The position numbers were made by a program, and so were the translations under genes. A stretch of 64,000 nt of DNA from Actinomycetes bacterium (lineage in GTDB: Bacteria; Actinomycetota; Actinomycetes; Actinomycetales; Microbacteriaceae), in assembly GCA_023431405.1 (NCBI GenBank), contig JAEYVZ010000049.1, positions 1 to 64,000 of the forward strand, given 5' to 3'. Numbering within the stretch: position 1 is the stretch's first letter; the number at the start of each line of letters is the position of its first letter. The notes under the pieces were generated by a model. The model saw nothing but the letters and a program-made list of their open reading frames with translations, searched no databases and was not told the origin of the DNA. Shown here piece by piece: positions 41,596 to 50,211 of the stretch.

Positions 41596-41638
41596 TGATG
41601 GTTTCACCGCCCGATTCCCTCCCTCGTCTGGAGCACCG

Positions 41639-42832
41639 ATGACTCAGCTGCGCCTCTTCACCTCCGAGTCCGTCACCGAGGGTCACCCCGACAAGATCTG
41701 CGATCAGATCTCCGACAGCGTCCTCGATGCGCTTCTGGCGGTCGACCCCGGAAGTCGCGTCGCCGTCGAGACGCTTGTGACCACCGGCCTCGTGCACGTC
41801 GCGGGCGAGGTCCGCACGGAGGGCTACGTCGACATCCCGGGCATCGTGCGTGGCGTCGTCAACCGCATCGGCTACACGTCGAGCGAGACCGGTTTCGACG
41901 GCGACTCGTGCGGCGTCACGGTCTCGATCGGAGAGCAGTCGGGCGACATCGCCGCCGGCGTCGACAGCGCCATCGAGCACCGGGAGGAGGGATCGGTCGA
42001 TCCCGTCGACGCGCTCGGGGCAGGCGACCAGGGGATCATGTTCGGCTACGCCACCAACGAGACTCCGCAGCTCATGCCGATGGCGATCTGGACCGCCCAC
42101 CGCATCGCGGAACGGCTCACGGAGACTCGTCGGTCGGGAGCTCTGCCCTTCCTCCGCCCCGACGGCAAGACGCAGGTGACCCTCGGCTATGACGGGCACA
42201 CGCCCCGCACGATCGAGACGGTCGTGGTCTCCACGCAGCATCAGCCCGACATCTCCCTCGCGGCGCTGCGCGCGGCCGTGCGCGCGGAGGTCATCGACCC
42301 CGTCATCGAGCAGACCGGCCTGGAGATCGGCGACGTCGAGTACGTCATCAATCCGGCGGGGCCCTTCGTCATCGGCGGTCCCAAGGGCGACGCGGGATTG
42401 ACCGGACGGAAGATCATCATCGACACCTATGGCGGCGCGGCCCGCCACGGCGGCGGCGCGTTCAGCGGGAAGGATCCGTCGAAGGTCGACCGGTCCGCGG
42501 CGTACGCCATGCGATGGGTCGCCAAGAACGCCGTCGCGGCCGGTCTCGCCGACCGCCTCGAAGTCCAGGTGGCGTACGCCATCGGCCGCGCCGCACCTGT
42601 CGGGCTCTACGTCGAGACCTTCGGCACGGGCCATGTCTCCGATGAGACGATCACCGCCGCGATCCGCGACGTGTTCGATCTGCGCCCACAGGCGATCATC
42701 GATCGCCTCGACCTCCTGCGCCCCATCTACGCCCAGACGGCGGCATACGGCCACTTCGGTCGCGAGCTGCCCGACTTCACGTGGGAGCGCACCGACCGCG
42801 CTGAGGAGCTGCGTCTCGCGGCAGGCCTCTGA
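41639..42832 (+). CDS. metK: S-adenosylmethionine synthase
   Basis: MetK makes AdoMet from methionine and ATP. The 397-residue protein has SVTEGHPDKICDQISDSVLDA at the start, DQGIMFGYATNET, and the P-loop-like GPKGDAGLTGRKIIIDTYGG. The last signature, HGGGAFSGKDPSKVDRSAAY, is also intact. ATG 41639. It ends 6 nt before priA and likely forms one unit with priA-fmt-rsmB. Confidence 0.98.
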   Translation: MTQLRLFTSESVTEGHPDKICDQISDSVLDALLAVDPGSRVAVETLVTTGLVHVAGEVRTEGYVDIPGIVRGVVNRIGYTSSETGFDGDSCGVTVSIGEQSGDIAAGVDSAIEHREEGSVDPVDALGAGDQGIMFGYATNETPQLMPMAIWTAHRIAERLTETRRSGALPFLRPDGKTQVTLGYDGHTPRTIETVVVSTQHQPDISLAALRAAVRAEVIDPVIEQTGLEIGDVEYVINPAGPFVIGGPKGDAGLTGRKIIIDTYGGAARHGGGAFSGKDPSKVDRSAAYAMRWVAKNAVAAGLADRLEVQVAYAIGRAAPVGLYVETFGTGHVSDETITAAIRDVFDLRPQAIIDRLDLLRPIYAQTAAYGHFGRELPDFTWERTDRAEELRLAAGL

Positions 42833-42838
42833 CCCGCC

Positions 42839-44818
42839 GTGATCACCGTCGCCCGCGTTCTGGTCGACTCGCCGCTGCCTCAGCTCGATCGGCCGTTCGA
42901 CTACGCCGTTCCACCGGAGCTCGAGGACGAGGTCGCGCCCGGGGTCCGGGTGAAGGTGCCGTTGCGCACCGCGGGGCGCGTGATCGAGGGCTTCGTCCTG
43001 GAGGTCGTCGAGACGCCGCAGCCGGAGAGGCCGCTCTCGGACATCGACAGCGTCGTCTCGCCGGTCGCCGTGCTGCCCGCCGCCCTGTACCGGCTCGCCC
43101 GCCGGGTGGCGGACCGTGCAGCGGGCTCGGCAGGTGACATCCTGCGTCTGGTGATCCCGAAACGCATGGTCCGTGCCGAGAAGGCGTGGCGTGCCGGGGG
43201 TGTCCCGCCGGCTCCGGCGATCGACCCCGAGACCGTGGCGTGGGCGACCGAGACGCTGAACGCCTTTCCCGGACTCGCCGATGCCGTACGGGCGGGGGAG
43301 CGCATCGCTTTCGATGCTCCACCGCGCCCGTCGCACAGCGGACTGTGGGGGGCATGGGCCGACGTGCTCGCCGCACTGGCGGTGATGACGCTCGCCTCGG
43401 GACGCAGCGCCGTCATCGTGGTTCCCGACCATCGTGACGAGAGTCAGGTCCTCGAGTCGCTGTCGCTGCGCGCGCCCGCCGAGGCGGTCGTGCGCGACGA
43501 CGCCCGCCGTCCGGGTCCCGAGCGCTACGCCACCTACCTCCGCCTCCTGCATCCGACACCGTGCATCGTCGTCGGAAACCGCTCCTCGGTCTACGCGCCC
43601 GCCCACGACGTGGGTCTGGTCGCCCTGTGGGACGACGGCGATCCGCTGCTGGCCGAGCCTCTCGCACCGGGCGTGCACGCGCGGGATGCGGCGCTCGTGC
43701 GGCAGGAGCAGGAGCATTCGGCGCTCGTGTTCGCGGGCCACACGCGCACGACCGACGTGGAGCGCCTGGTGCAGCTCGGGTGGGTGCGCGAGATCGCTGC
43801 GTCGCGACGGGAGACTCCGCGCGTCGTGCTGTCGGGCACCCAGGAGGGCGACGGGCGGGGTCAGCGGGTCCCGTCGGCCGCCTTCGCCGCCGCCCGCGAA
43901 GCGCTCCAGCACGGACCGGTGCTCGTGCAGGTCTCGCGGCCGGGTTACGCTCCGGTGCTCGTGTGTGCGGAGTGTCGTACCCCTGCGCGCTGCACCCACT
44001 GCTCCGGCCCCCTCCACGCGCGACGCCCCGGCGCCGCTCCCGACTGCGCGTGGTGCGGGCGCACGCTTCCGAACTGGACATGCGCCCACTGCTCTTCGAC
44101 GCGTCTGCGCATGGCATCGTCCGGCAGCGAACGCACGGCCGACGAACTCGGTCGCGCGTTCCCGAACACGCGCGTCGTCGTCTCCGACGGAACGCACCAG
44201 ATCACCCAGCTCGACGGACGTCCCGCGCTCGTCGTCGCCACGCGCGGTGCCGAGCCGCTCGTTCCCGGCGGCTACCGGGCCGTGCTCCTTCTCGACGCCG
44301 ACAAGATGCTGCTGGCCGAACAGCTGCGCATCGGTGAGGCATGTCTGCGCTGGTGGTCGAATGCGGCGGCTCTGGCCGCACCGGGAGCGCCGGTGCATCT
44401 CGTGGGCGTCGCCGGTCCCGTTGCGCGTGCGCTCGCGACGTGGACGGCGCCTGCGTACGCCCGCAGCGAGCTGGCCGAACGTGCCCCGCTGCACATGCCG
44501 CCGGTCGTGCGGGTGGCGGCGATCGAGGGACGCGGGGATGCCGTCGCAACCGCGCTCACCCGGCTGCGCGCCGATGTTCCGACGCTGGGCGACGCCGCCG
44601 TCCTCGGTCCGGTGCCGATCCACGACGAGGCGGTGAGGGCGCTCGTACGCTTCGAGTACGCGCAGGGCAAGGCCGTGGCCGGATCGCTCCGCGCTGCCGT
44701 GATCGCCGACGCGCTCCGCAGCCGCCGCGCCGCGGCGAAGGCTCGCGCGGCGCAGAAGAGCGCCGGCGCCGCGACTACACTCAGGGTGCGGCTCGACGTG
44801 CCCGAGCTCGATCTGTGA
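42839..44818 (+). CDS. priA: Probable replication restart protein PriA (helicase-inactive type)
   Basis: A 659-residue PriA homologue. The N-terminal 3'-DNA-binding domain is clear (RVLVDSPLPQLDRPFDYAVP, APGVRVKVPLRTAGRVIEGF). The zinc-binding region has paired cysteines in CAECRTPARCTHCSGPLH, PDCAWCG and WTCAHC. The P-loop and the DEEH box of true PriA are missing: the site where DEEH belongs reads VALWDDGDP. Actinobacterial PriA is known to lack detectable helicase motifs, so this is family-typical loss. It likely acts as a loading platform for replication restart. GTG 42839 follows metK by 6 nt. Confidence 0.92.
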   Translation: MITVARVLVDSPLPQLDRPFDYAVPPELEDEVAPGVRVKVPLRTAGRVIEGFVLEVVETPQPERPLSDIDSVVSPVAVLPAALYRLARRVADRAAGSAGDILRLVIPKRMVRAEKAWRAGGVPPAPAIDPETVAWATETLNAFPGLADAVRAGERIAFDAPPRPSHSGLWGAWADVLAALAVMTLASGRSAVIVVPDHRDESQVLESLSLRAPAEAVVRDDARRPGPERYATYLRLLHPTPCIVVGNRSSVYAPAHDVGLVALWDDGDPLLAEPLAPGVHARDAALVRQEQEHSALVFAGHTRTTDVERLVQLGWVREIAASRRETPRVVLSGTQEGDGRGQRVPSAAFAAAREALQHGPVLVQVSRPGYAPVLVCAECRTPARCTHCSGPLHARRPGAAPDCAWCGRTLPNWTCAHCSSTRLRMASSGSERTADELGRAFPNTRVVVSDGTHQITQLDGRPALVVATRGAEPLVPGGYRAVLLLDADKMLLAEQLRIGEACLRWWSNAAALAAPGAPVHLVGVAGPVARALATWTAPAYARSELAERAPLHMPPVVRVAAIEGRGDAVATALTRLRADVPTLGDAAVLGPVPIHDEAVRALVRFEYAQGKAVAGSLRAAVIADALRSRRAAAKARAAQKSAGAATTLRVRLDVPELDL

Positions 44819-44826
44819 GGAGTTCC

Positions 44827-45759
44827 ATGCGCATCGTCTTCGCCGGGACTCCGGCCCCGGCCGTCGCGTCGCTCGAAGCGCTCGTCGCCTCCGGCCACGA
44901 TGTGGTCGCAGTCGTGACGCGCCGCGATGCACCGATCGGCAGGAAGCGCATCATGACGCCCTCGCCTGTGGCGGCAGCCGCCGAGACGCACGGCATCCGT
45001 GTGATCAAGGCCGACCGACTGGATGCTGATGCGACCGCATCCGTGGCCGCGCTCGCGCCCGATCTGGGCGTGATCGTCGCTTACGGCGGGCTCGTTCGGG
45101 AACCCCTGCTGTCGGTGCCCGGACATGGGTGGATCAACCTTCATTTCTCGCTCCTTCCGCGCTGGCGCGGCGCGGCCCCGGTGCAGCACGCGCTCATCGC
45201 AGGCGACCGGACCACCGGTGCGGCCGTGTTCCGGCTGGTCCCTGCCCTCGACGCCGGAGACGTCTTCGGTGAGATCCGCTACGACATCCCCGAGGATGCG
45301 ACCGCCGGCGACGTTCTGGCGACCCTTGCAGATCGGGGCGCGAGGCTGGTGACCGACGTGGTCGACGGCATTGCGCGGGGAACGGCGATCGCACACCCTC
45401 AGACGGGGGAGCCGACGCTGGCTCCCAAGCTCACGATCGCGGACGGGCTCCTCGACCTGCGCGCCACCGCGCAGGAGGTGCTCGACAGGTTCCGGGGCAC
45501 GACGCCCGAGCCCGGAGCACACGTGATGCTCGGCGGTCAGCGTCTCAAGGTGCTCGCCGCCCACCGCGGACCTGATGCCGATCTCACGGCCGGCCTCATC
45601 CGTCTCGTGGGCACCGACGTGGTCGCCGGCACCGGGGCCGGAACGATCACGCTCGACCGCGTGCAGCCGGCGGGCAGATCCGCGATGCGCGCCGCCGATT
45701 GGTGGCGCGGTCTGCGCATCGACGAACTTCAGGTCGACGCGCCGGGGGAGCGGTCGTGA
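44827..45759 (+). CDS. fmt: Methionyl-tRNA formyltransferase
   Basis: Fmt formylates initiator Met-tRNA. ATG 44827 is preceded by GAGGAG overlapping the priA stop, giving 310 residues. Active-site residues Asn104 and His106 lie in INLHFSLLPRWRGAAP and Asp142 in LVPALDAGDVFG, matching Asn106/His108/Asp144 of Escherichia coli. The C-terminal OB-like domain starts near KLTIADGLLDLRA. No def gene is adjacent. It overlaps rsmB by GTGA. Confidence 0.97.
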   Translation: MRIVFAGTPAPAVASLEALVASGHDVVAVVTRRDAPIGRKRIMTPSPVAAAAETHGIRVIKADRLDADATASVAALAPDLGVIVAYGGLVREPLLSVPGHGWINLHFSLLPRWRGAAPVQHALIAGDRTTGAAVFRLVPALDAGDVFGEIRYDIPEDATAGDVLATLADRGARLVTDVVDGIARGTAIAHPQTGEPTLAPKLTIADGLLDLRATAQEVLDRFRGTTPEPGAHVMLGGQRLKVLAAHRGPDADLTAGLIRLVGTDVVAGTGAGTITLDRVQPAGRSAMRAADWWRGLRIDELQVDAPGERS

Positions 45760-47111
45760 CGTCGGCGCGATGGGTCGCGTTCGATACTCTCCGCGCCGTG
45801 CACGAGTCGGATGCGTACGCGAACCTCCTCCTTCCCCGTGAGATCGCCAAAGCGGGCCTGTCGGGCGCCGACGCCGCCCTTGCGACCGAGCTCGCGTACG
45901 GCACGCTCCGCCGCCAGGGCACGTATGACGCCGTGATCGCGGAAGCCGCGGGGCGCCCCGTCGAGCGGATCGATCCTCCCGTGCTCGATGCGTTGCGGCT
46001 CGGCGTGCATCAGCTGCTGTCGATGCGGGTGCCCTCGCACGCAGCGGTCAACGAGACGGTGCGGCAAGTGCGCAAGTCGTCGGGTGCGGGCGCATCCGGA
46101 TTCGCGAACGCCGTCCTGCGACGTGTGTCGGAGCGGACGGCCGATGAGTGGATCGACAGGCTCGCGCGGAGCGCACGCTCCGACGATGAGCGCATGTCCG
46201 TGCAGTATGCGCATCCGGTTTGGGTGATCCGCGCTTTCCGCCGTGCGCTGGCGGCGGAAGGGCGCGCGGGCGAACTGGTCGCGCTGCTCGAGGCGGACAA
46301 CAGCGCGCCCGCGGTGACGATGACGGCCCTTCCGGGTCTGGCCCAACCGCCCGCCGGAAGCTCCCGGACGCCCTATTCGCCCATCGGCTTCCGCCTGGGC
46401 GGCGGCGATCCGGCACCCGTCGTGAAGGCGGCGCATGGGCGCATCCGTGTCCAAGACGAAGGCTCCCAGCTCGCCGCCCTCGCGCTCACGCGCGTCGCTG
46501 CGGTTCGGCCCGGGGAGCAGTGGCTCGACCTGTGCGCGGCACCCGGCGGCAAGACCGCCGTGCTCGCCGCCGAGGCGCTCGCGGGCGGGGCCCGCCTCGA
46601 AGCGAACGAGATCTCGCCCGCACGCGCGGGGCTCGTGCGCGACTCGGTGTCCGGGGTCCCTCTGGAGGTCCCGGTGTCCGAGGAGGACGGCCGCTCGCGC
46701 GCGAAGAGCGGACGGTACGACCGCATCCTGGTCGACGCACCGTGCACGGGTCTCGGCGCCCTCCGGCGCCGTCCGGAAGCACGATGGCGGAAGACCGCGG
46801 CGGATGTGCCGCAACTGGCTGCGCTTCAGGGAGAACTGCTGCACGCGGCGATCGACGCCTTGCGCCCGGGCGGCGTCGTCGCCTACGTGACCTGCTCGCC
46901 GCACTTGGCGGAGACTGCCGCGATCGTCGCCGAGGCGCGTCGCACGTACGGCGACCGCATCGAGGAACTGGATGCCCGCGCTGTCGTGGCATCCGTGAGC
47001 TCCAGCCCGATCGATCTCGCCGCAGCCGCAGACGGATCGGGCCGCGCGCAGTTGTGGCCGCATCGGCACGGCACCGATGCGATGTCGATATCGCTGCTGC
47101 GGCGTCGGTGA
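45756..47111 (+). CDS. rsmB: 16S rRNA (cytosine-5) methyltransferase RsmB
   Basis: RsmB (Fmu/Sun) methylates a cytosine of 16S rRNA. GTG 45756 gives 451 residues. An N-terminal NusB-like RNA-binding domain (ARWVAFDTLRAVHESDAYAN to residue about 140) precedes the AdoMet methyltransferase with LDLCAAPGGKTAVLA. The two cysteines of RNA m5C enzymes are in LVDAPCTGLGAL and VAYVTCSPHL. It is co-translated with fmt, the usual order. Confidence 0.95.
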   Translation: MTSARWVAFDTLRAVHESDAYANLLLPREIAKAGLSGADAALATELAYGTLRRQGTYDAVIAEAAGRPVERIDPPVLDALRLGVHQLLSMRVPSHAAVNETVRQVRKSSGAGASGFANAVLRRVSERTADEWIDRLARSARSDDERMSVQYAHPVWVIRAFRRALAAEGRAGELVALLEADNSAPAVTMTALPGLAQPPAGSSRTPYSPIGFRLGGGDPAPVVKAAHGRIRVQDEGSQLAALALTRVAAVRPGEQWLDLCAAPGGKTAVLAAEALAGGARLEANEISPARAGLVRDSVSGVPLEVPVSEEDGRSRAKSGRYDRILVDAPCTGLGALRRRPEARWRKTAADVPQLAALQGELLHAAIDALRPGGVVAYVTCSPHLAETAAIVAEARRTYGDRIEELDARAVVASVSSSPIDLAAAADGSGRAQLWPHRHGTDAMSISLLRRR

Positions 47112-47154
47112 GCGGCCGAGCCGAGCCGAGGCTTCTGGCCGCATCGAGGGCGGC

Positions 47155-47160
47155 TAGGGT
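47155..47160 (+). promoter_or_regulatory. -10 box for rpe (leaderless type)
   Basis: TAGGGT ends 6 nt before the rpe GTG at 47167, with no ribosome binding site between. Confidence 0.5.
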
Positions 47161-47166
47161 GGTGCC

Positions 47167-47841
47167 GTGACCGGCTCCGACATCCGCATCAATCCGAGCA
47201 TCCTGGCCGCCGATTTCGTGAACATGCAGGCAGAGCTCGCCCGCATCGCCACCGCTGACTTCGTGCATGTGGATGTGATGGACAACCATTTCGTCCCGAA
47301 TCTGACCTTCGGCCCGCAGATGGTCGAGCGCATCCAGGCCACGAGCCCTGTGCCGCTCGATGTGCATCTCATGATCTCGGATGCCGACACGTGGGCTCCC
47401 GGCTATGCGGAACTCGGAGCGGCGTCGGTCACCTTCCACCTCGAGGCGGCCACCGAACCGGTGACGCTCGCACGGCGGCTGCGCCAGATCGGCGCGCGCG
47501 CCGGTGTCGCGGTGAAGCCGGCGACCCCGGTCGACAGCCTCTTCGACGTGCTCGACGAGTTCGACCAGATCCTCGTGATGACGGTGGAGCCGGGTTTCGG
47601 CGGTCAGTCCTTCATGGCTGATCAGATGCCGAAGCTGGCGCGCCTGCACGATGAGGCCCGCCGCCGCGGTGCGGATGTGTGGCTTCAGGTCGACGGCGGC
47701 ATCTCCGAGGCCACGATCGCTCAGGCCGCGGAAGCCGGGGCCGACACCTTCGTCGCCGGTTCCGCCGTCTTCGGTGCCGACGACCCTGCCCGGGCGATCG
47801 CCGCTCTGCGCGCTGAGGCGACGGCGGCTCACCGGCACTGA
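47167..47841 (+). CDS. rpe: Ribulose-phosphate 3-epimerase
   Basis: Rpe interconverts ribulose 5-phosphate and xylulose 5-phosphate in the pentose phosphate pathway. The 224-residue TIM barrel begins INPSILAADFVNMQ and has the metal and catalytic motifs VHVDVMDNHFVPNLTFGP, LDVHLMI, and VEPGFGGQSFM. The catalytic Asp pair lies in the first of these and in VDGGISE. It supplies ribose phosphate used by the his, pyr and trp genes nearby. Confidence 0.97.
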   Translation: MTGSDIRINPSILAADFVNMQAELARIATADFVHVDVMDNHFVPNLTFGPQMVERIQATSPVPLDVHLMISDADTWAPGYAELGAASVTFHLEAATEPVTLARRLRQIGARAGVAVKPATPVDSLFDVLDEFDQILVMTVEPGFGGQSFMADQMPKLARLHDEARRRGADVWLQVDGGISEATIAQAAEAGADTFVAGSAVFGADDPARAIAALRAEATAAHRH

Positions 47842-47896
47842 GCCCGTGAGCCGTGGTCGACGGCCACGGCGTCACTCCGGCCCGCGCGGAGACCGG

Positions 47897-47902
47897 TAGC
47901 CT
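47897..47902 (+). promoter_or_regulatory. -10 box for hisE-hisG-hisF-hisI (leaderless type)
   Basis: TAGCCT ends 6 nt before the hisE GTG at 47909, so the his transcript is likely leaderless. No leader peptide or attenuator fits in the space. Confidence 0.5.
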
Positions 47903-47908
47903 AAAGGG

Positions 47909-48172
47909 GTGAAGACCTTCGACGCCCTGTTCGACGAGCTGACGGCGATCGCGGCGGCCCGTCCCGAAGGCTCGGGCACCGTCGCACAGCTGGATCGCGG
48001 TGTGCACGCGATCGGGAAGAAGATCGTCGAGGAGGCCGCCGAGGTCTGGATGGCGGCCGAGTACGAGTCGAGTGCGGATGCCGCTGAGGAGATCTCGCAG
48101 CTGCTGTACCACCTGCAAGTGCTGATGCTCGCCAAGGGGCTGACGCTCGAAGACGTCTACCGACATCTCTGA
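47909..48172 (+). CDS. hisE: Phosphoribosyl-ATP diphosphatase
   Basis: HisE removes pyrophosphate from phosphoribosyl-ATP, the second histidine step. The 87-residue helical protein belongs to the MazG-like superfamily. Signature KKIVEEAAEVWMAAEYES and the C-terminal LTLEDVYRHL are intact. It is separate from hisI, as usual in actinobacteria. hisG starts 47 nt later. Confidence 0.95.
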   Translation: MKTFDALFDELTAIAAARPEGSGTVAQLDRGVHAIGKKIVEEAAEVWMAAEYESSADAAEEISQLLYHLQVLMLAKGLTLEDVYRHL

Positions 48173-48219
48173 GCGCTCCTCCCGACGCCATCCACTCCCA
48201 CACGGAAAGTCCCTGCACC

Positions 48220-49062
48220 ATGCTGCGAATCGCTGTGCCGAACAAGGGATCGCTCGCCGAAACGGCGACCGAGCTGCTGAGCGAAGCCGGCTACACCGGC
48301 CGTCGCGATCCCAAAGACCTGCACGTCATCGATCCCGTCAACGACGTCGAGTTCTTCTACCTGCGTCCGAAGGACATCGCCACCTATGTCGGCTCCGGGG
48401 CTCTCCACGTCGGCATCACCGGCCGCGATCTTCTTCTCGACGCTCGGATGCCGGGCGCCCGGGAGATCGAGAAGCTCGGCTTCGGTGCCTCCACGTTCCG
48501 CTTCGCCGGACCCCCCGGGCGATTCTCCGATCTGGCCGACCTCGAGGGCATGCGCGTGGCCACGGCCTACCCGGGTCTCGTCGACGCCTATCTCGACACC
48601 CACGGGGTCGCGGTGGATCTCGTTCCGCTGGACGGCGCCGTGGAGTCCGCGGTCGAGCTCGGCGTCGCCGACGCGGTGGCCGATGTCGTCTCTACCGGCA
48701 CGACGCTCCGCCAGGCGGGGCTGGAGATCTTCGGCCCCGTGCTGCTGGAATCCGAGGCGGTGCTCATCGGCGCCCCTGTCGAAGCCGCCGGCACCGACAT
48801 CCTGCTGCGACGCCTGCGCGGCGTGCTCGTGGCACGTCAGTACGTGCTGATCGACTACGACCTGCCCGCCGAGCTGGTCGATGCGGCTGTTGCTCTCGCA
48901 CCGGGGATCGAATCGCCCACGATCTCGCCGCTGCGCGACCCTGCGTGGGTCGCCGTGCGGGTGATGAGCCCGCGCAAGACCGTCAACCAGGTGATGGACG
49001 CGCTCTACGCGATCGGAGCCCGAGCGATCCTCGTCACCCCGATCCACAACGCGAGGCTGTGA
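48220..49062 (+). CDS. hisG: ATP phosphoribosyltransferase (long form)
   Basis: HisG starts histidine synthesis. The 280-residue long form has the regulatory C-terminal domain (from about 205) that binds histidine, so it needs no HisZ. MLRIAVPNKGSLAETATELL and the PRPP loop VADVVSTGTTLRQAGL are present. ATG 48220. hisF follows 1 nt later. Confidence 0.97.
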   Translation: MLRIAVPNKGSLAETATELLSEAGYTGRRDPKDLHVIDPVNDVEFFYLRPKDIATYVGSGALHVGITGRDLLLDARMPGAREIEKLGFGASTFRFAGPPGRFSDLADLEGMRVATAYPGLVDAYLDTHGVAVDLVPLDGAVESAVELGVADAVADVVSTGTTLRQAGLEIFGPVLLESEAVLIGAPVEAAGTDILLRRLRGVLVARQYVLIDYDLPAELVDAAVALAPGIESPTISPLRDPAWVAVRVMSPRKTVNQVMDALYAIGARAILVTPIHNARL

Positions 49063-49063
49063 G

Positions 49064-49840
49064 ATGTCGCTCGTGTGCCGGGTGATCCCGTGCCTCGACG
49101 TCAAGGACGGCAAAGTCGTGAAGGGCGTCAACTTCGAGAACCTGCGGGAGATGGGCGATCCGGTCGAGCTCGCCCGCCGCTACTACGCGCAGGGCGCCGA
49201 CGAGCTCACCTTCCTCGATGTGACCGCGACGGTCGACGACCGCTCGACGACCTACGACGTCGTCCGCCGAACTGCTGAAGAGGTGTTCATCCCGCTGACG
49301 GTGGGCGGCGGTGTGCGCTCTGACGACGACGTGGCCCGGCTCCTCGGGGTCGGCGCCGACAAGGTCGGGGTCAACTCTGCGGCGATCACCCGCCCCGAGC
49401 TCATCGGCGAGATCGCGGACCGCTTCGGTTCCCAGGTGCTCGTGCTCTCGCTCGACGTCAAGCGCGTCCCGGCCGGAGCGCCGTCCACCCCCTCGGGCTT
49501 CGTCGTCACCACGCACGGCGGACGAACCCTCACGAGCCTCGACGCGCTCGCCTGGGCGCGAGAGGCCATCGAGCGCGGTGCGGGGGAGCTGCTGGTCAAC
49601 TCGATCGACGCCGACGGCACCCGCGACGGCTTCGACCTCGAACTCGTCGCCCTCATGCGGGAGATCTCCTCGGTTCCCGTCATCGCGTCCGGCGGTGCCG
49701 GCGCTGCAGAGCATTTCGCACCGGCGGTCGCGGCCGGTGCAGATGCGGTCCTCGCCGCATCCGTCTTCCACTCCGGCCAGCTCACGATCGGCGACGTGAA
49801 GCAGGCCCTCGTCTCCGAGGGGATCGAGGTGCGCACATGA
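49064..49840 (+). CDS. hisF: Imidazole glycerol phosphate synthase subunit HisF
   Basis: The cyclase subunit of IGP synthase. The 258-residue TIM barrel has the catalytic acids Asp12 (IPCLDVKDGKVVKG) and Asp131 (LSLDVKRV), and the phosphate loops GGGVRS and ASGGAGAAEHF. Its glutaminase partner HisH and HisA are not in this window. It overlaps hisI by 4 nt. Confidence 0.97.
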   Translation: MSLVCRVIPCLDVKDGKVVKGVNFENLREMGDPVELARRYYAQGADELTFLDVTATVDDRSTTYDVVRRTAEEVFIPLTVGGGVRSDDDVARLLGVGADKVGVNSAAITRPELIGEIADRFGSQVLVLSLDVKRVPAGAPSTPSGFVVTTHGGRTLTSLDALAWAREAIERGAGELLVNSIDADGTRDGFDLELVALMREISSVPVIASGGAGAAEHFAPAVAAGADAVLAASVFHSGQLTIGDVKQALVSEGIEVRT

Positions 49841-50211
49841 CCGCCACTCCCGTGCCAGACGTCGACGGCATCCTGTCGCGCGTCGTCTTCACGACCGATG
49901 GCCTCGCGCCCGCGATCATCCAGCAGCACGACACGGGGGAGGTGCTCATGCTCGGCTGGATGGATGCCGAAGCGCTGCGGCGCACCCTCACCTCCGGACG
50001 CGTGACGTTCTGGTCGCGCTCGCGCCAGGAGTACTGGCGCAAGGGCGACACTTCGGGTCACATCCAACGGGTGAAGGGCGCGCGCCTCGACTGCGACGGC
50101 GACACCCTCCTCATCCAGGTCGACCAGACGGGTGCGGCCTGCCACACGGGCGACCGCACGTGCTTCGACGCCGACGACCTGCACCCGGTGGTCTCGGAGG
50201 AGACGGCGTGA
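49837..50211 (+). CDS. hisI: Phosphoribosyl-AMP cyclohydrolase
   Basis: HisI opens the purine ring of phosphoribosyl-AMP. The 124-residue zinc enzyme has LGWMDAEALRRTL, TFWSRSRQEYWRKGDTSGH, and zinc ligands in RLDCDGDTLL and GAACHTGDRTCF. Its stop overlaps the start of the Trp-associated membrane protein gene, where trpE stands in related genomes. Confidence 0.97.
   Translation: MTATPVPDVDGILSRVVFTTDGLAPAIIQQHDTGEVLMLGWMDAEALRRTLTSGRVTFWSRSRQEYWRKGDTSGHIQRVKGARLDCDGDTLLIQVDQTGAACHTGDRTCFDADDLHPVVSEETA

Noticed and set aside
41534..41638. SAM riboswitch upstream of metK
   Set aside because: The region is only 105 nt and shows two simple hairpins. I see none of the conserved SAM-I, SAM-II or SAM-IV core sequences.
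42839..44818. priA as a frameshifted pseudogene because helicase motifs are missing
   Set aside because: The frame is open over 659 residues, the zinc cysteines are intact, and lack of helicase motifs is normal for actinobacterial PriA.
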